Shown piece by piece: positions 47,056 through 55,627 of a DNA stretch of 64,000 bases (the stretch's first letter is position 1; each line of letters starts with the position of its first letter). The notes under the pieces were generated by a model, which saw nothing but the letters and a program-made list of their open reading frames with translations, had not been told where the DNA came from and searched no databases. A program made the position numbers and the translations under genes. Source of the stretch: Gp6-AA40 sp035649635 (GTDB lineage: Bacteria; Acidobacteriota; Vicinamibacteria; Vicinamibacterales; UBA2999). The stretch covers positions 1 through 64,000 of the forward strand of contig DASRJE010000157.1 in assembly GCA_035649635.1 (NCBI GenBank), in the 5' to 3' direction.

Positions 47056-47835
47056 GTGCTCCCACTTCTCGACGCCTGGTTGAAGGGCGCCGTCCTCGAG
47101 GTTCAGGAGTACGTCCGCCTGCAGATCGCGACGATCCGTGGCGCGCTTTCGCGCCCGTTCTACTTCCGTGACGTAGTCGAGCAGTTCGAACAGATCGGCA
47201 TTGGATCGCTGACGGTCGTGCTGCTCACGGGGTTTTTCACAGGCGCCGTGCTGGCGTTGCAAACCGGCATCACCTTGGACCAGTTTGGTGCGAGACCGTT
47301 CGTCGGTCGCCTGATCAGCGCGTCGATGGTGAAGGAACTCGGGCCGGTGTTGACCGGCCTGATGCTGGCCGGGCGCATCGGGTCCGGCATTGCCGCCGAG
47401 CTCGGCTCGATGGTGGTCACCGATCAGATCAACGCGCTGCGCGCGCTCGGGACCGACCCGGTTCGGAAGCTCGTCGTGCCGCGTGTGCTCGCCGGGTTCT
47501 TCATGGCGCCCGTCCTGACAGTGATCTCCGATACAGTCGGGATCATTGGCGGATGGCTCATCGCAGTTTTCCAGCTGCGAGTCGCGTCGAGCCTGTACTG
47601 GACCTCGGTCGTTGATGGGCTGTACATCTACGACGCGTGGATGGGAATCATCAAGCCGTTCTGCCTTGGTTATGTCATTGTGACGATTGGGTGTCATGTG
47701 GGACTTCGAACAGCGGGCGGGACACAAGGGGTCGGTCGCGCGACGACTAACGCCGTAGTCGCCTCGTCTGTAGCTGTGATCGCCGTCGACTTCTTCGTCA
47801 CGCGACTGCTGATCACGCTATTTGGTCAGGGCTAA
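47056..47835 (+). CDS. mlaE: MlaE-family ABC transporter permease
   Basis: 259 residues, GTG start immediately after the uvrB stop. Five to six spans with the MlaE signature: LLTGFFTGAVLALQTGITLDQFGARPFVG, VKELGPVLTGLMLAGRIGSGIAAELGSM and VTDQINALRALGTDPVRKLVVPR. Inner-membrane core of a phospholipid (Mla/TGD) transporter linking inner and outer membranes. Works with the two next genes. Confidence 0.92.
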   Translation: MLPLLDAWLKGAVLEVQEYVRLQIATIRGALSRPFYFRDVVEQFEQIGIGSLTVVLLTGFFTGAVLALQTGITLDQFGARPFVGRLISASMVKELGPVLTGLMLAGRIGSGIAAELGSMVVTDQINALRALGTDPVRKLVVPRVLAGFFMAPVLTVISDTVGIIGGWLIAVFQLRVASSLYWTSVVDGLYIYDAWMGIIKPFCLGYVIVTIGCHVGLRTAGGTQGVGRATTNAVVASSVAVIAVDFFVTRLLITLFGQG

Positions 47836-47890
47836 AGCCGGACAGGCGTTGGATCCGCAGTAAGGATCGATCATTCGTGAGGATTAACCA

Positions 47891-48736
47891 TTGAGCGTCG
47901 AGGCGTCGAACACAGCAACGATGGAGAGGCCGGCTGCGGCGGAGCAGCCGGTCATCGTGGTCGACAAAGTGTCGCTCGCATTCGACGACAAGGTAGTGTT
48001 GAAAGAAGTCAGCTTCACGCTGATGCCCGGGCATACGAAAGTGATCCTCGGGGCGAGTGGCTCTGGCAAGTCGACAATCCTCAAGTTGATTCTCGGCCTC
48101 TGGAAACCGGACGGCGGCGCGATCTGGGTCAACGGCGAGCGCGTCGACACGATGAGGGAACTGGAGTTGATGAAAGTGCGCGCCGACGTTGGGATGGTGT
48201 TTCAAGAGGGCGCGCTCTTCGATTCGCTGACGGTGGGCGAAAACGTCGGCTACAAGCTCTACGAAGAATCCGACAGCTCGCTCGAACAGGCACGAGCCCG
48301 CGTGGAGGAAGTGCTGGGCTTCGTGGGATTGCGCGACTTCATCGAGCGGATGCCATCGGAGCTGTCGGGCGGTCAGCGCCGGCGTGTCGCGATTGCTCGC
48401 GCGATGGCGGCCAAGCCCAGGATCCTGCTCTACGACGAAGCGACCACCGGGCTCGATCCGATCACGGCCATCACCGTCGATGAAGAGATGGTCAAGTTGC
48501 GGGACCTCGAAGGCGTGAGCTCGATCATCGTCACCCATCAGCTGCGGGATGCCTTCTTCGTCGCCACGCACCAGGCCGTGCGTCAGCGGGACGGCTACGC
48601 GATTTCCCCTGCCGATGCGCGGAAGTGTGACGAAGCCGAGTTCATCATGCTGAAAGAGGGTGTGGTGTCCTTCGAGGGCAACGCTGCGGAGCTCCGCGCG
48701 GCAAAAGATACCTACCTGCGGTCGTTTCTCTCGTAA
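47891..48736 (+). CDS. mlaF: MlaF-family ABC transporter ATP-binding protein
   Basis: 281 residues from TTG 47891 (ATG 47921 possible). Walker A LGASGSGKST, Q-loop VFQEGALFDSLTV (the GALF form is typical of MlaF), signature LSGGQRRRVAIARA, Walker B ILLYDEATTGLDP, H-loop VTHQL. Energises lipid transfer by the MlaE permease. A 55-base gap separates it from mlaE and 11 bases from the MCE gene. Confidence 0.93.
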   Translation: MSVEASNTATMERPAAAEQPVIVVDKVSLAFDDKVVLKEVSFTLMPGHTKVILGASGSGKSTILKLILGLWKPDGGAIWVNGERVDTMRELELMKVRADVGMVFQEGALFDSLTVGENVGYKLYEESDSSLEQARARVEEVLGFVGLRDFIERMPSELSGGQRRRVAIARAMAAKPRILLYDEATTGLDPITAITVDEEMVKLRDLEGVSSIIVTHQLRDAFFVATHQAVRQRDGYAISPADARKCDEAEFIMLKEGVVSFEGNAAELRAAKDTYLRSFLS

Positions 48737-48747
48737 AGGAATCAGCC

Positions 48748-49788
48748 ATGCCACGTACTCGTTCTTTGGCCTGGGCGGAGTTGAAGATCGGACTGGTGTC
48801 GATCTTCGCCATCATCATGGCGACCACGCTGATCTTCCTGCTCAGCGGGTCCGGCGGCTTCTTCTGGCAGCGGTATTCGATCAAGACGACGTTTACCGAC
48901 ACTGCCGGACTCAAGGAAGGCGCGCCGGTGCGGGTGGCGGGCGTGGAAGTCGGTTCGGTCAGCGAGTTGAACTTCGTGGGTGACCGGGTTGAGGTCGTGA
49001 TGGAAGTCAACAAGGATCATCGGTCCCGGATCACGACGAATTCCGTGGCGTCGCTTGGCTCCGTGTCGCTGCTCGGAGAGGCAGCGGTCGACATCACGGC
49101 CGCGAGCGATGGCACGTCGATACCGGAATGGGGATACGTGCGCTCTGGCCGCGCAACGGGAACAGTCAGTGACGTGGCGAATCGGGCGAGCACTGCCATC
49201 GAAGAGACGACGGCTCTCGTCAACGATCTTCGGGCGGGGAAGGGCACAATGGGACGGCTGCTGACGGACGAGCAGCTGTATAACGAGCTGACGGCGCTGA
49301 TGATTTCAGTCCAGGGCGTGACCGACGGGATCTCGAAGGGCAACGGCACGCTGGGGCGCCTGATGAACGATCCTGCGGCGGCGAAGTCGCTCGAGGCCTC
49401 GCTCGATAATCTCCAGGCCGTGACCGCGCGTATTCGCGCGGGTGAGGGGAGCCTGGGCAAACTCCTGAATGACGACACCATGCACCGTTCGTTGACATCG
49501 ACGACGTCGAACCTTGATTCGATTACGGGACGAATCAGCCGGGGAGAGGGGACGGCTGGAAAACTGATCAGCGACGCCGAGCTCTACAACAGACTGAATT
49601 CGCTGTCCGACCGGATCGACAAGGTGATGGCGGGCCTGCAGCAAGGCGACGGAACGGCAGGCCAACTGCTTCGAGATCGGCAGTTGTATGAGAATATGAA
49701 CGGAACCATGGTGGACTTGAGAAGCCTGATTAACGAGATCAAGAAGGACCCGAAGAAGTATCTGAATGTGAGGGTCAGTTTGTTTTGA
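48748..49788 (+). CDS. MlaD-like MCE protein with five 34-residue C-terminal repeats
   Basis: 346 residues. One N-terminal span (13-33), an MCE domain (about 43-137: TFTDTAGLKEGAPVRVAGVEVGSVSEL; SLLGEAAVDIT), then five tandem repeats whose GxGT/S motif falls at residues 164, 198, 232, 266 and 300, exactly 34 apart (consensus GxGTxGxLLxDxxLYxxL). The helical repeats would extend the hexameric MCE ring into the periplasm. Much longer than E. coli MlaD (183). Substrate presumed phospholipid. No MlaB or MlaC gene is nearby. Confidence 0.9.
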   Translation: MPRTRSLAWAELKIGLVSIFAIIMATTLIFLLSGSGGFFWQRYSIKTTFTDTAGLKEGAPVRVAGVEVGSVSELNFVGDRVEVVMEVNKDHRSRITTNSVASLGSVSLLGEAAVDITAASDGTSIPEWGYVRSGRATGTVSDVANRASTAIEETTALVNDLRAGKGTMGRLLTDEQLYNELTALMISVQGVTDGISKGNGTLGRLMNDPAAAKSLEASLDNLQAVTARIRAGEGSLGKLLNDDTMHRSLTSTTSNLDSITGRISRGEGTAGKLISDAELYNRLNSLSDRIDKVMAGLQQGDGTAGQLLRDRQLYENMNGTMVDLRSLINEIKKDPKKYLNVRVSLF

Positions 49789-49810
49789 TTCGCGGGTTGA
49801 GAGCAAACCC

Positions 49811-49838
49811 CGAGTCCCGGATCCCGAATCTCGAGGAG
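49811..49838. repeat. Heptanucleotide short tandem repeat (CGAGTCC family)
   Basis: Units CGAGTCC, CGGATCC, CGAATCT, CGAGGAG. The last unit forms the GAGGAG Shine-Dalgarno of the YtxH gene starting at 49847. Same family at 58444-58485. Confidence 0.7.
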
Positions 49839-49846
49839 AGAGCGTC

Positions 49847-50119
49847 ATGTCGCAGCAGGGCAACGGTGGAGGGATGTTCGTCGCGTTCATTGCAGGTGCA
49901 ATCGCAGGTGCAGCCGTGGCGCTGCTCTTCGCTCCTGCCACGGGCGAGGAGACCCGCGAGTATCTGGGACAGCGCGCGCGCGAGGGCAAGGACCGCGCGA
50001 CCGAGGCTGCCCGCCAGGGTCGTGAGATTCTCAACAAGCAGCGAGAGAACCTGACAACGGCATTCGACCGTGCGCGCGAGCAATATCACAGCGCGCGCGA
50101 GACGGGGCAGGACGCGTGA
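49847..50119 (+). CDS. YtxH-domain small membrane protein
   Basis: 90 residues. Gly-rich N-terminus, one span (FVAFIAGAIAGAAVALLFAPATGEETR, the YtxH signature), then a charged helix rich in Arg, Glu and Ala. YtxH proteins are envelope-stress or general-stress associated; exact role unknown. GAGGAG upstream. Its stop overlaps the next start (GTGA at 50116-50119). Confidence 0.85.
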   Translation: MSQQGNGGGMFVAFIAGAIAGAAVALLFAPATGEETREYLGQRAREGKDRATEAARQGREILNKQRENLTTAFDRAREQYHSARETGQDA

Positions 50120-50574
50120 GCCCACTCGCAGTCACGTTCCTCGGTCTCATCGCGCTGGCCGTTCTGTCGATGGCCGCCGGGCAGATTTACGCTCTGCTTT
50201 TGACAGTACGGGCAGTGCGGCAGATGGGTGAGAGCTTGAACCGGTTCGAGCGCGACCTCCGTCCCATCGTCGATAACGTGAATGCGATGTCGGCGGAAGC
50301 GAAGCGCGCGGCCGTCCTGGCGAGCGCGCAGGTCGAGCGCGCCGATCGCTTGTTGACCGATGTGTCGCGTCGCGTGGAAGACACCGTGGGAATCGTGCAG
50401 CGATCGATCCTGGCGCCTGCGCGTGACGGCATGGCGATCTTCTCGGGAATCAAGGCTGCACTGCTGTCATTTCGCGACCTCAGGTCGCGTCCCCGGAGAT
50501 CGCCCGGTGTCGGACCCGTTCCGCGCGCTGTTCCCGATCCGGGCGACGACGACCACGCGTCGTTCATCGGTTAA
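50116..50574 (+). CDS. DUF948-type membrane-anchored coiled-coil protein
   Basis: 152 residues, GTG start. One N-terminal span (LAVTFLGLIALAVLSMAAGQIYALLL), then a long alpha-helical region (VRQMGESLNRFERDLRPIVDNVNAMSAEAKRAA...), and a Pro-rich tail. YtxH and DUF948 genes are often neighbours. Probably a membrane-anchored structural or stress factor. Ends on the inverted-repeat element 50574-50628. Confidence 0.8.
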   Translation: MSPLAVTFLGLIALAVLSMAAGQIYALLLTVRAVRQMGESLNRFERDLRPIVDNVNAMSAEAKRAAVLASAQVERADRLLTDVSRRVEDTVGIVQRSILAPARDGMAIFSGIKAALLSFRDLRSRPRRSPGVGPVPRAVPDPGDDDHASFIG

Positions 50575-50628
50575 AGACACCGGGTGTAATTTCGCATGGA
50601 TATGAACGGAAATTACACCCGGTGTCTT
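50574..50628. repeat. Dispersed inverted repeat, GACACCGGGTGT family, copy 2
   Basis: Arms of about 19 bases starting AAGACACCGGGTGTAATTT, with a 17-base centre that contains ATGGATATG. It directly follows the DUF948 stop, and its right arm is translated as the N-terminus of the DUF3237 protein. Copy 1 is at 38640-38691. Confidence 0.85.
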
Positions 50629-51168
50629 AACTCACTCGTGGCATGCCTTGCCGCGGCAACCGTGCTCTGCGGAGCCGCACCTCTTTCCGCACAGGAAGGA
50701 ACGCGTCAGCCTCCGGCGCCAGGGCTCGTGTTCGCGTTCGAGGCGCGCGTCGAAGTGGGCGCGCCGCTCGAAGTCGGGCAGTTGCCGCGCGGCATGCGCC
50801 GCATTGTCCCCATCCTGCGCGGCACGTTCGAAGGGCCTGGTATCAAGGGGAAGGTGATGCCAGGGGGCGCTGATTGGCAGATCATCGGCGCCGACGGGTT
50901 CAGCGAGCTCGATACGCGGTACACGCTCGAGACCGACACCAAGCGCATCATCTACGTGCAGAATGCCGGCATCCGGCATGCGGCGCCAGACGTCATGCAG
51001 CGCTTGCTGCGCGGCGAGACCGTCGATCCCCAGCTCGTATACTTCCGGACGGTGCCGAAATTCGAGACCTCCGCCCCGGAACTTCAGTGGCTGACGCGCA
51101 GCGTGTTCGTTGGTACCGGCGAGCGGTATCCCAACGAAGTCGTCATCCGGTTCTGGCGCGTCGAGTAG
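50596..51168 (+). CDS. Secreted DUF3237 family protein
   Basis: 190 residues. Signal peptide with n-region MDMNGNYTRCLNS and hydrophobic core LVACLAAATVLCGAAPLSAQ. The start codon lies in the loop, and residues 5-11 in the right arm, of the inverted repeat. The body matches DUF3237 (PAPGLVFAFEARVEVGAPLEVG; GTFEGPGIKGKVMPGGADW; YRTVPKFET-type strand; FVGTGERYPNEVVIRFWRV). Function unknown. No start codon outside the repeat would keep a charged n-region. Confidence 0.8.
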   Translation: MDMNGNYTRCLNSLVACLAAATVLCGAAPLSAQEGTRQPPAPGLVFAFEARVEVGAPLEVGQLPRGMRRIVPILRGTFEGPGIKGKVMPGGADWQIIGADGFSELDTRYTLETDTKRIIYVQNAGIRHAAPDVMQRLLRGETVDPQLVYFRTVPKFETSAPELQWLTRSVFVGTGERYPNEVVIRFWRVE

Positions 51169-51176
51169 CCAACCCC

Positions 51177-51204
51177 TTTTGATTTTTGTCTTTTGACCTT
51201 TGAC
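51177..51204. repeat. Heptanucleotide short tandem repeat (TTTTGAC family)
   Basis: Units TTTTGAT, TTTTGTC, TTTTGAC, CTTTGAC, eight bases after the DUF3237 stop. Closely related to the array at 33839-33866. Confidence 0.7.
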
Positions 51205-51252
51205 CTAGAGGAGTGATACAACTCGCCCAGATTCCAGCCGGAGGACTCTGAG

Positions 51253-51786
51253 ATGACTGCCATTCGCGGCTTCGGCCTCGTGGCCCTCGCGGGTTTTCTC
51301 CTCATGCCATCCACACTCTCCGCTCAGGACTCGAAGTCCGCGGCCGTTGCCGGAGAGCTCACGCGACTGCTCGACGAGATGAAGTTGGACGCGGTCGCGG
51401 CCAAGCACGGGACGGATCGCTTCGTCGCCGCGCTCTACTTCCAGGGTAGTCAATTGCTGGTAGTGGCGGCCAAGTACTCCGTCCCCGAGCGGATGAACCA
51501 GTTGATCGGGCAGAAGCAGTATCGTGACGTCTACGCCGATCTGAGCAGCGCCTCGGAGCAGGCTACCAAGGTTTTCGTGATGGACCTGGGCGCCAACGGG
51601 CTCAAGTTCAAGCGAGAAAACAACGAGCCGTTCGACACCGTCGATTCGTCCGGCGGCAGCGTCGCTTTCAACGGCGAGCGGGGCAAGCTGTCCGAGGACG
51701 ACTACCGGAAAGCATTTTCCACGAGCGACGAGCAGTACACGTCGATGCTGCAGGCGCTGCTGGCGGCGCTCAAGAAGCCCTCGTAG
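51253..51786 (+). CDS. Secreted protein of unknown function
   Basis: 177 residues. Signal peptide MTAIRGFGLVALAGFLLMPSTLSAQ. The mature part is alpha/beta, with VAGELTRLLDEMKLDAVAAKHGTDRFVAALYFQGSQLLVVAAKY and SVPERMNQLIGQKQYRDVYADL. The regular helix pattern and clean signal support a real gene, but no family is recognised. Followed by a good terminator at 51814. Confidence 0.75.
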   Translation: MTAIRGFGLVALAGFLLMPSTLSAQDSKSAAVAGELTRLLDEMKLDAVAAKHGTDRFVAALYFQGSQLLVVAAKYSVPERMNQLIGQKQYRDVYADLSSASEQATKVFVMDLGANGLKFKRENNEPFDTVDSSGGSVAFNGERGKLSEDDYRKAFSTSDEQYTSMLQALLAALKKPS

Positions 51787-51813
51787 CCGGCGCTTTGCGC
51801 TAACGCTCGAGGC

Positions 51814-51853
51814 AACAAGGAGGGCAGTCTTCGGACTGTCCTCTTTGTGTTTC
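51814..51853 (+). terminator. Rho-independent terminator with TTCG tetraloop
   Basis: Stem CAAGGAGGGCAGTC / GACTGTCCTCTTTG (two G-T pairs) closed by TTCG and followed by a T-rich stretch (TGTTTC). It follows the secreted-protein gene by 27 bases. The loop and 3' arm recur at 57269-57292. Confidence 0.75.
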
Positions 51854-52103
51854 AACCGACATTCAGGAAGCTCGGTACAGGAATCAGCTTTTTGCGCGAT
51901 GAACGTCGAGCCGCTTCGCGCGATCCGCTCTCCGCGACTCGCGGCGGGCGCCATGTCGATCGCCGTTCTGGTTGCGTCATGACGGAATCGTCGTCGCTGC
52001 GGGGAACGCGGGCGGCACGAGGATCGCGGGATCCGTGGCAAATCTGCGAAGAATCGCGCGTACGAATCTTGCATCGTTCGAAGCGACGGCCTGTGCACCC
52101 AAG

Positions 52104-52916
52104 ATGCTGACCGATCTGCTCGGTATTCTTGCTCTCCTCATCCCCTTTGCGCTCACAGGTCTGCTTGTGGAAGCCTTTCACGTGGCGCAGGCGCGCCAAA
52201 GTGGCTACACGCGAAACCTCGCGCTCAACGTACTGTGCACCATCCTCTATTTCGCCGGTGATATGGTGGCCGGTACCTTCTTCAGCTTCTGTCTCGCGAA
52301 ACTGATTCGCGCGCTTCCTGGCGCGGGTGTCTTCGCACTCCCGACGCCCGATCGCCTCACGCCGCTGTACGTCGTTGGCGTCACCGCACTCTGGCTCGCG
52401 ATCGGCGATTTCTTCAATTACTGGTGGCATCGCCTACAGCACACGTCGACCTGGCTCTGGGCGCAACACGAAGTGCATCACAGTGATGAGCACCTGAACG
52501 TCACCTCGGCGTACCGCCACCATTGGCTCGAGTCGCCCTTCAAGACGGTGGCTATGGTCGCGCCGATCACATATCTTTTCGTGCCGGTACCGGCGATTGC
52601 GGCGACGGTCTCCCTCACGGGTCTCGGGCTGACGTTCTTCGCCCACATGAACGCGCGCATCGGGTTCGGACCGCTGAACTGGATTCTGCTCACCCCCCAG
52701 ATGCATCGTATTCACCACTCACGCGAGTCCGAGCATCGCGACCGCAACTTCGCGTTCATCTTTCCACTTTGGGATGTGCTCTTCGGCACCTACTATCATC
52801 CGCACTCGATCGAATATCCGGCGACGGGACTCGCGTCAGGCGAAAAACTCGTGACGCCATGGCAGGCGATCGCGTGGCCGTTCCTCCGCTGGAGCGGCAG
52901 AACCTCGAAGCTCTGA
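52104..52916 (+). CDS. Sterol desaturase / fatty acid hydroxylase superfamily membrane enzyme
   Basis: 270 residues from the ATG at 52104. Four to five spans and the histidine clusters of the di-iron family: HRLQH, HEVHHSDEHLN, AYRHHWLE and HRIHHSRESEHRDRN. Hydroxylates or desaturates a lipid chain or sterol-like ring using O2. Shares the C-terminal TPWQAIAWPF-type block with bacterial members. The frame extends to 51972, but the upstream residues are not family-like. Confidence 0.88.
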   Translation: MLTDLLGILALLIPFALTGLLVEAFHVAQARQSGYTRNLALNVLCTILYFAGDMVAGTFFSFCLAKLIRALPGAGVFALPTPDRLTPLYVVGVTALWLAIGDFFNYWWHRLQHTSTWLWAQHEVHHSDEHLNVTSAYRHHWLESPFKTVAMVAPITYLFVPVPAIAATVSLTGLGLTFFAHMNARIGFGPLNWILLTPQMHRIHHSRESEHRDRNFAFIFPLWDVLFGTYYHPHSIEYPATGLASGEKLVTPWQAIAWPFLRWSGRTSKL

Positions 52917-53070
52917 CCGATACCAGTTAGGCCGCAGCCTGTAGCCCCGGTTTACGCAACGGCGAGTAGATGACTGCAGCTACGCGCTGCGCCCATCGAA
53001 TGATTTACCGTGCAAGGAACGTCATCCGAGCGGGGAACGGACACTGCTCGTGGTGACACGACGCAAACCG

Positions 53071-53574
53071 CTAAAGTCCTGTGTGGCGCTCCCTCGCTTC
53101 TCTAAGACACGTAGCATTCCCAAGCGACAGGGTGATTCCCAACTCTGGGCCCTCGTGTCGGCGCAGGCCAGCGAAGGTAGAGCCGGTCCGCGATACCCAG
53201 AATCTCTCGCCGGTTTCCTTCACGTCGTCAGGTTTTCCCCACACTTTGTTCAGTGCGTCCGCCAACTGGTCGAATGTTGCGCGCTTTGGTTTGAGCGGCC
53301 AGCCGACAAGCACGTAGCAGAACCGCCTTTCGTGAAAGTAGTAAGTAACTAACTCTACCGGCAAGCCTGCCACGCTCGTATTTCTGTCTTGCGGTCGCAG
53401 GTATGCAGTCATTCCGTGCAACGTTGAGTCGCTCGGGATCATGTCCTGAGTAGGCGGATCGTCCCACTTCAGTCCTCGGAAACCGTTGCTGGGTCCTGGA
53501 TCTGAAGCAAGAATGGCCGTCGGCACCGTTGTCAGGACTATAAGCGCAAGCAGCGGGGGAATGAAGCTTCTCAC
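53071..53574 (-). CDS. Secreted protein of unknown function
   Basis: 167 residues from the GTG at 53574, giving signal peptide VRSFIPPLLALIVLTTVPTAILA. Mature part: GFRGLKWDDPPTQDM, YYFHERRFCYVLVGW, FDQLADALNKVWGKPDDV and FWVSRTGSTFAGLRR. The alternation of strands and helices and the WDxP / GKP motifs resemble small periplasmic proteins of unknown role. An upstream start (53652) adds non-signal residues. The adjacent 53575-53949 stretch shows no supported gene. Confidence 0.6.
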   Translation of the reverse strand: MRSFIPPLLALIVLTTVPTAILASDPGPSNGFRGLKWDDPPTQDMIPSDSTLHGMTAYLRPQDRNTSVAGLPVELVTYYFHERRFCYVLVGWPLKPKRATFDQLADALNKVWGKPDDVKETGERFWVSRTGSTFAGLRRHEGPELGITLSLGNATCLREARERHTGL

Positions 53575-54009
53575 ATCGTGGGTGTGTGCAAGCCACACGA
53601 CATCGCCACGCAGCGCAGTCACGCGCACTCCTGTCAAACATCCGACTTTCAAAGACTCGGTTCTGGCGAGTGGACCCCGCTATTCATCCTCCGCATCGGT
53701 TCGCTTACACCCACTCCCGTTTCGGAGGGTCGCGCAGTTCCGGCCGTGGGCGCACGAAGCACGCGAGTCGGAGGCGGTTGTTGGTGAGAGCGTAAAAAGG
53801 CGATCTTCAACCCGAGTTAGACACATCTTCGAAGTACTTCCATATCCAGCCATAAGTCCGATGTTAACCAGACGCTTACCGGTCGCGGTCCCAATACTGA
53901 AGTTCTAAAGTCGGGCAACGTCGGCACGGTCGTTGCCCTCCCCAAGCTTGTGTTCGAACTCCCCCGCAGTGTTGCGTCCGGCCGCGAGATTCTTGCCACA
54001 AGGCAACGA

Positions 54010-54297
54010 ATGAGTGACGAGCTGTGGAAGGTTCTGCTCGAATGGCTCTGTGGTGGCATCATCACCACGCTTGCGGTCCTGGCGGCCTGGAACCTCGCTG
54101 GGGAGTGGGCCGCACTGCTGACGTGGATCGTTGTTGGTGCCTTGAACAATCTGGTTTGGATGATGCGGGAGTCGAATCGGGAGAGGGAGATATGGAACAA
54201 GAAAACCGTCCAACTCCTGGCGTCAATCCGCAGCGAGGTGCAGAAACCTCCCGTCGACCACTACACACCCTGCTATCTCGAGAAAGTGCCATGGTGA
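54010..54297 (+). CDS. Small two-span membrane protein
   Basis: 95 residues from the ATG at 54010 with AAGG upstream. Two hydrophobic helices (LLEWLCGGIITTLAVLAAWNLA; WAALLTWIVVGALNNLVWMM) followed by a charged helix (RESNREREIWNKKTVQLLASIRSEV). No family known. Composition is credible for a membrane protein, but the gene stands alone in a poorly coded area. Confidence 0.45.
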   Translation: MSDELWKVLLEWLCGGIITTLAVLAAWNLAGEWAALLTWIVVGALNNLVWMMRESNREREIWNKKTVQLLASIRSEVQKPPVDHYTPCYLEKVPW

Positions 54298-54510
54298 GGG
54301 ATCGGCTTGTGCAACCAACTGTTCACGACCGCGGCTGACGGCGCCCACTGAAAAATTTGAACGTTATTCGCTTGTCGCCCTGCAACGGGATGGTTCGCCG
54401 CCAGCATTGATCAGCTTGAGACCCGCGTGTTACGCTCCGGCCACCGACGAGTAGCCCACACTCCCGTCGACAAAGCGCCGCTGATTTCGTGCGGCTCTTG
54501 GAGGTCACTG

Positions 54511-55326
54511 ATGCGCCTTCCCGCCCTGGCAATGCTTGCGTTCCTCGCACTATCGCTCATGAGCAGTTTGACATTCGCTCAGACCCCCACTGGCGCATTG
54601 GCTCGGTTCGTCGGGACGTGGATTGAAGACGAGTCGAAGCGTGATGTATCAGGCCAGACGTTGATTTTCCGGCAGGGCGCGAAGAACGTCGAAGAATTGC
54701 GGGGCGGCGAAGTGAGCCCCCTCGTCCAGCAGGTCATCTTCGACGGCAAGCCGCACGTCGTGGACGGACCCTCGTCCACTGAATGGACCCAGGTCGATGC
54801 GAATACCTACGAGCGCAAACTCACCGAGAACGGCAAGCTAGTCACCATTCGCAGGCTGACGCTGTCAGCGGATGGGAAGATGTTGACGGAGAAAACCGAC
54901 CAGATGAGGGCGGATGGAAAACCGAGGAGCGTGACGGTCATTTTTCAGCGAGTGGACGGACAGAAGGGGCTGGTCGGACGCTGGAAGGCTGAGTCGCTCA
55001 AAAGCACCGTCCCTGCCGAGCGGAGAATTGAGCGAGCCGGTGCTAATGGGATCAAATATACGACTGCCCTTGGACAAGGCTTTACTGCGACCCTCGATGG
55101 GAAGCCCGCCCCAAACACCGGACCCGGAGTGATCACCGGCACCATGAGCGCGCTGCGCATGATAGGAGATCGGACGATCCAGATCACGATCAGTCGAAAT
55201 GGCAAGGACAGCAACCGTAACGACTTGGTCTTGTCGGCCAATGGGAAGACACTCATCGAGACGAGCCGATCACTCGCACCAAACGCGGGTAACGCGGTTT
55301 CGGTGTTGGTGTTTACGAAGCAGTGA
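54511..55326 (+). CDS. Secreted lipocalin-like protein of unknown function
   Basis: 271 residues from the ATG at 54511 with GGAGG upstream. Signal peptide ending TFAQ. The mature protein seems to hold two similar beta-rich halves, each starting G-x-W-x-x-E/D (FVGTWIEDESK... and LVGRWKAESLK...) and with repeated strands such as YERKLTENGKLVTIRRLTLSADGKML and ITISRNGKDSNRNDLVLSANGKTL. The duplicated pattern suggests an internal repeat of a lipocalin-like barrel. Ligand unknown. Confidence 0.65.
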   Translation: MRLPALAMLAFLALSLMSSLTFAQTPTGALARFVGTWIEDESKRDVSGQTLIFRQGAKNVEELRGGEVSPLVQQVIFDGKPHVVDGPSSTEWTQVDANTYERKLTENGKLVTIRRLTLSADGKMLTEKTDQMRADGKPRSVTVIFQRVDGQKGLVGRWKAESLKSTVPAERRIERAGANGIKYTTALGQGFTATLDGKPAPNTGPGVITGTMSALRMIGDRTIQITISRNGKDSNRNDLVLSANGKTLIETSRSLAPNAGNAVSVLVFTKQ

Positions 55327-55520
55327 TTCAGGTCGGTCTTGATGAACGCTGGCCGACCGGCCAGCATGTAGCCGAGCGAAAAGTACCCGGTTGATCCGTA
55401 CAGACGGACCGCGGTCCCGCGCAGCTCCAGGCTGAGAGGCACGACCCAGTGTGCGCGTGATGCGGCAGCGACGCCGGCGCTCAAAATCTCCGTCGCGGCG
55501 CCGATGGCGAGACCGAAGCG
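55327..55520 (-). pseudogene. Possible outer-membrane beta-barrel remnant
   Basis: One minus-strand frame reads RFGLAIGAATEILSAGVAAAS..., then HWVVPLSLELRGTAVRLYGS and TGYFSLGYMLAGRPAF, with the alternating aromatic/Gly strands of outer-membrane barrels. It is closed by a stop upstream and runs into the antisense of the neighbouring gene. I cannot tell a decayed barrel gene from chance. Confidence 0.2.
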
Positions 55521-55627
55521 GCCACACTCCCCGCATCAGGATCGACTACGGCGAGCTTGCCGCCGATGTGTCAACCAGTGCGAGCACAGCCACGAACAGC
55601 GCAGCAGACTCGGAGTGTCATGCCTCG

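Noticed and set aside
53913..53938. Hairpin GGGCAACG...CGTTGCCC as a terminator
   Set aside because: Eight-base stem but no T-tract and no gene ending immediately before it in either direction.
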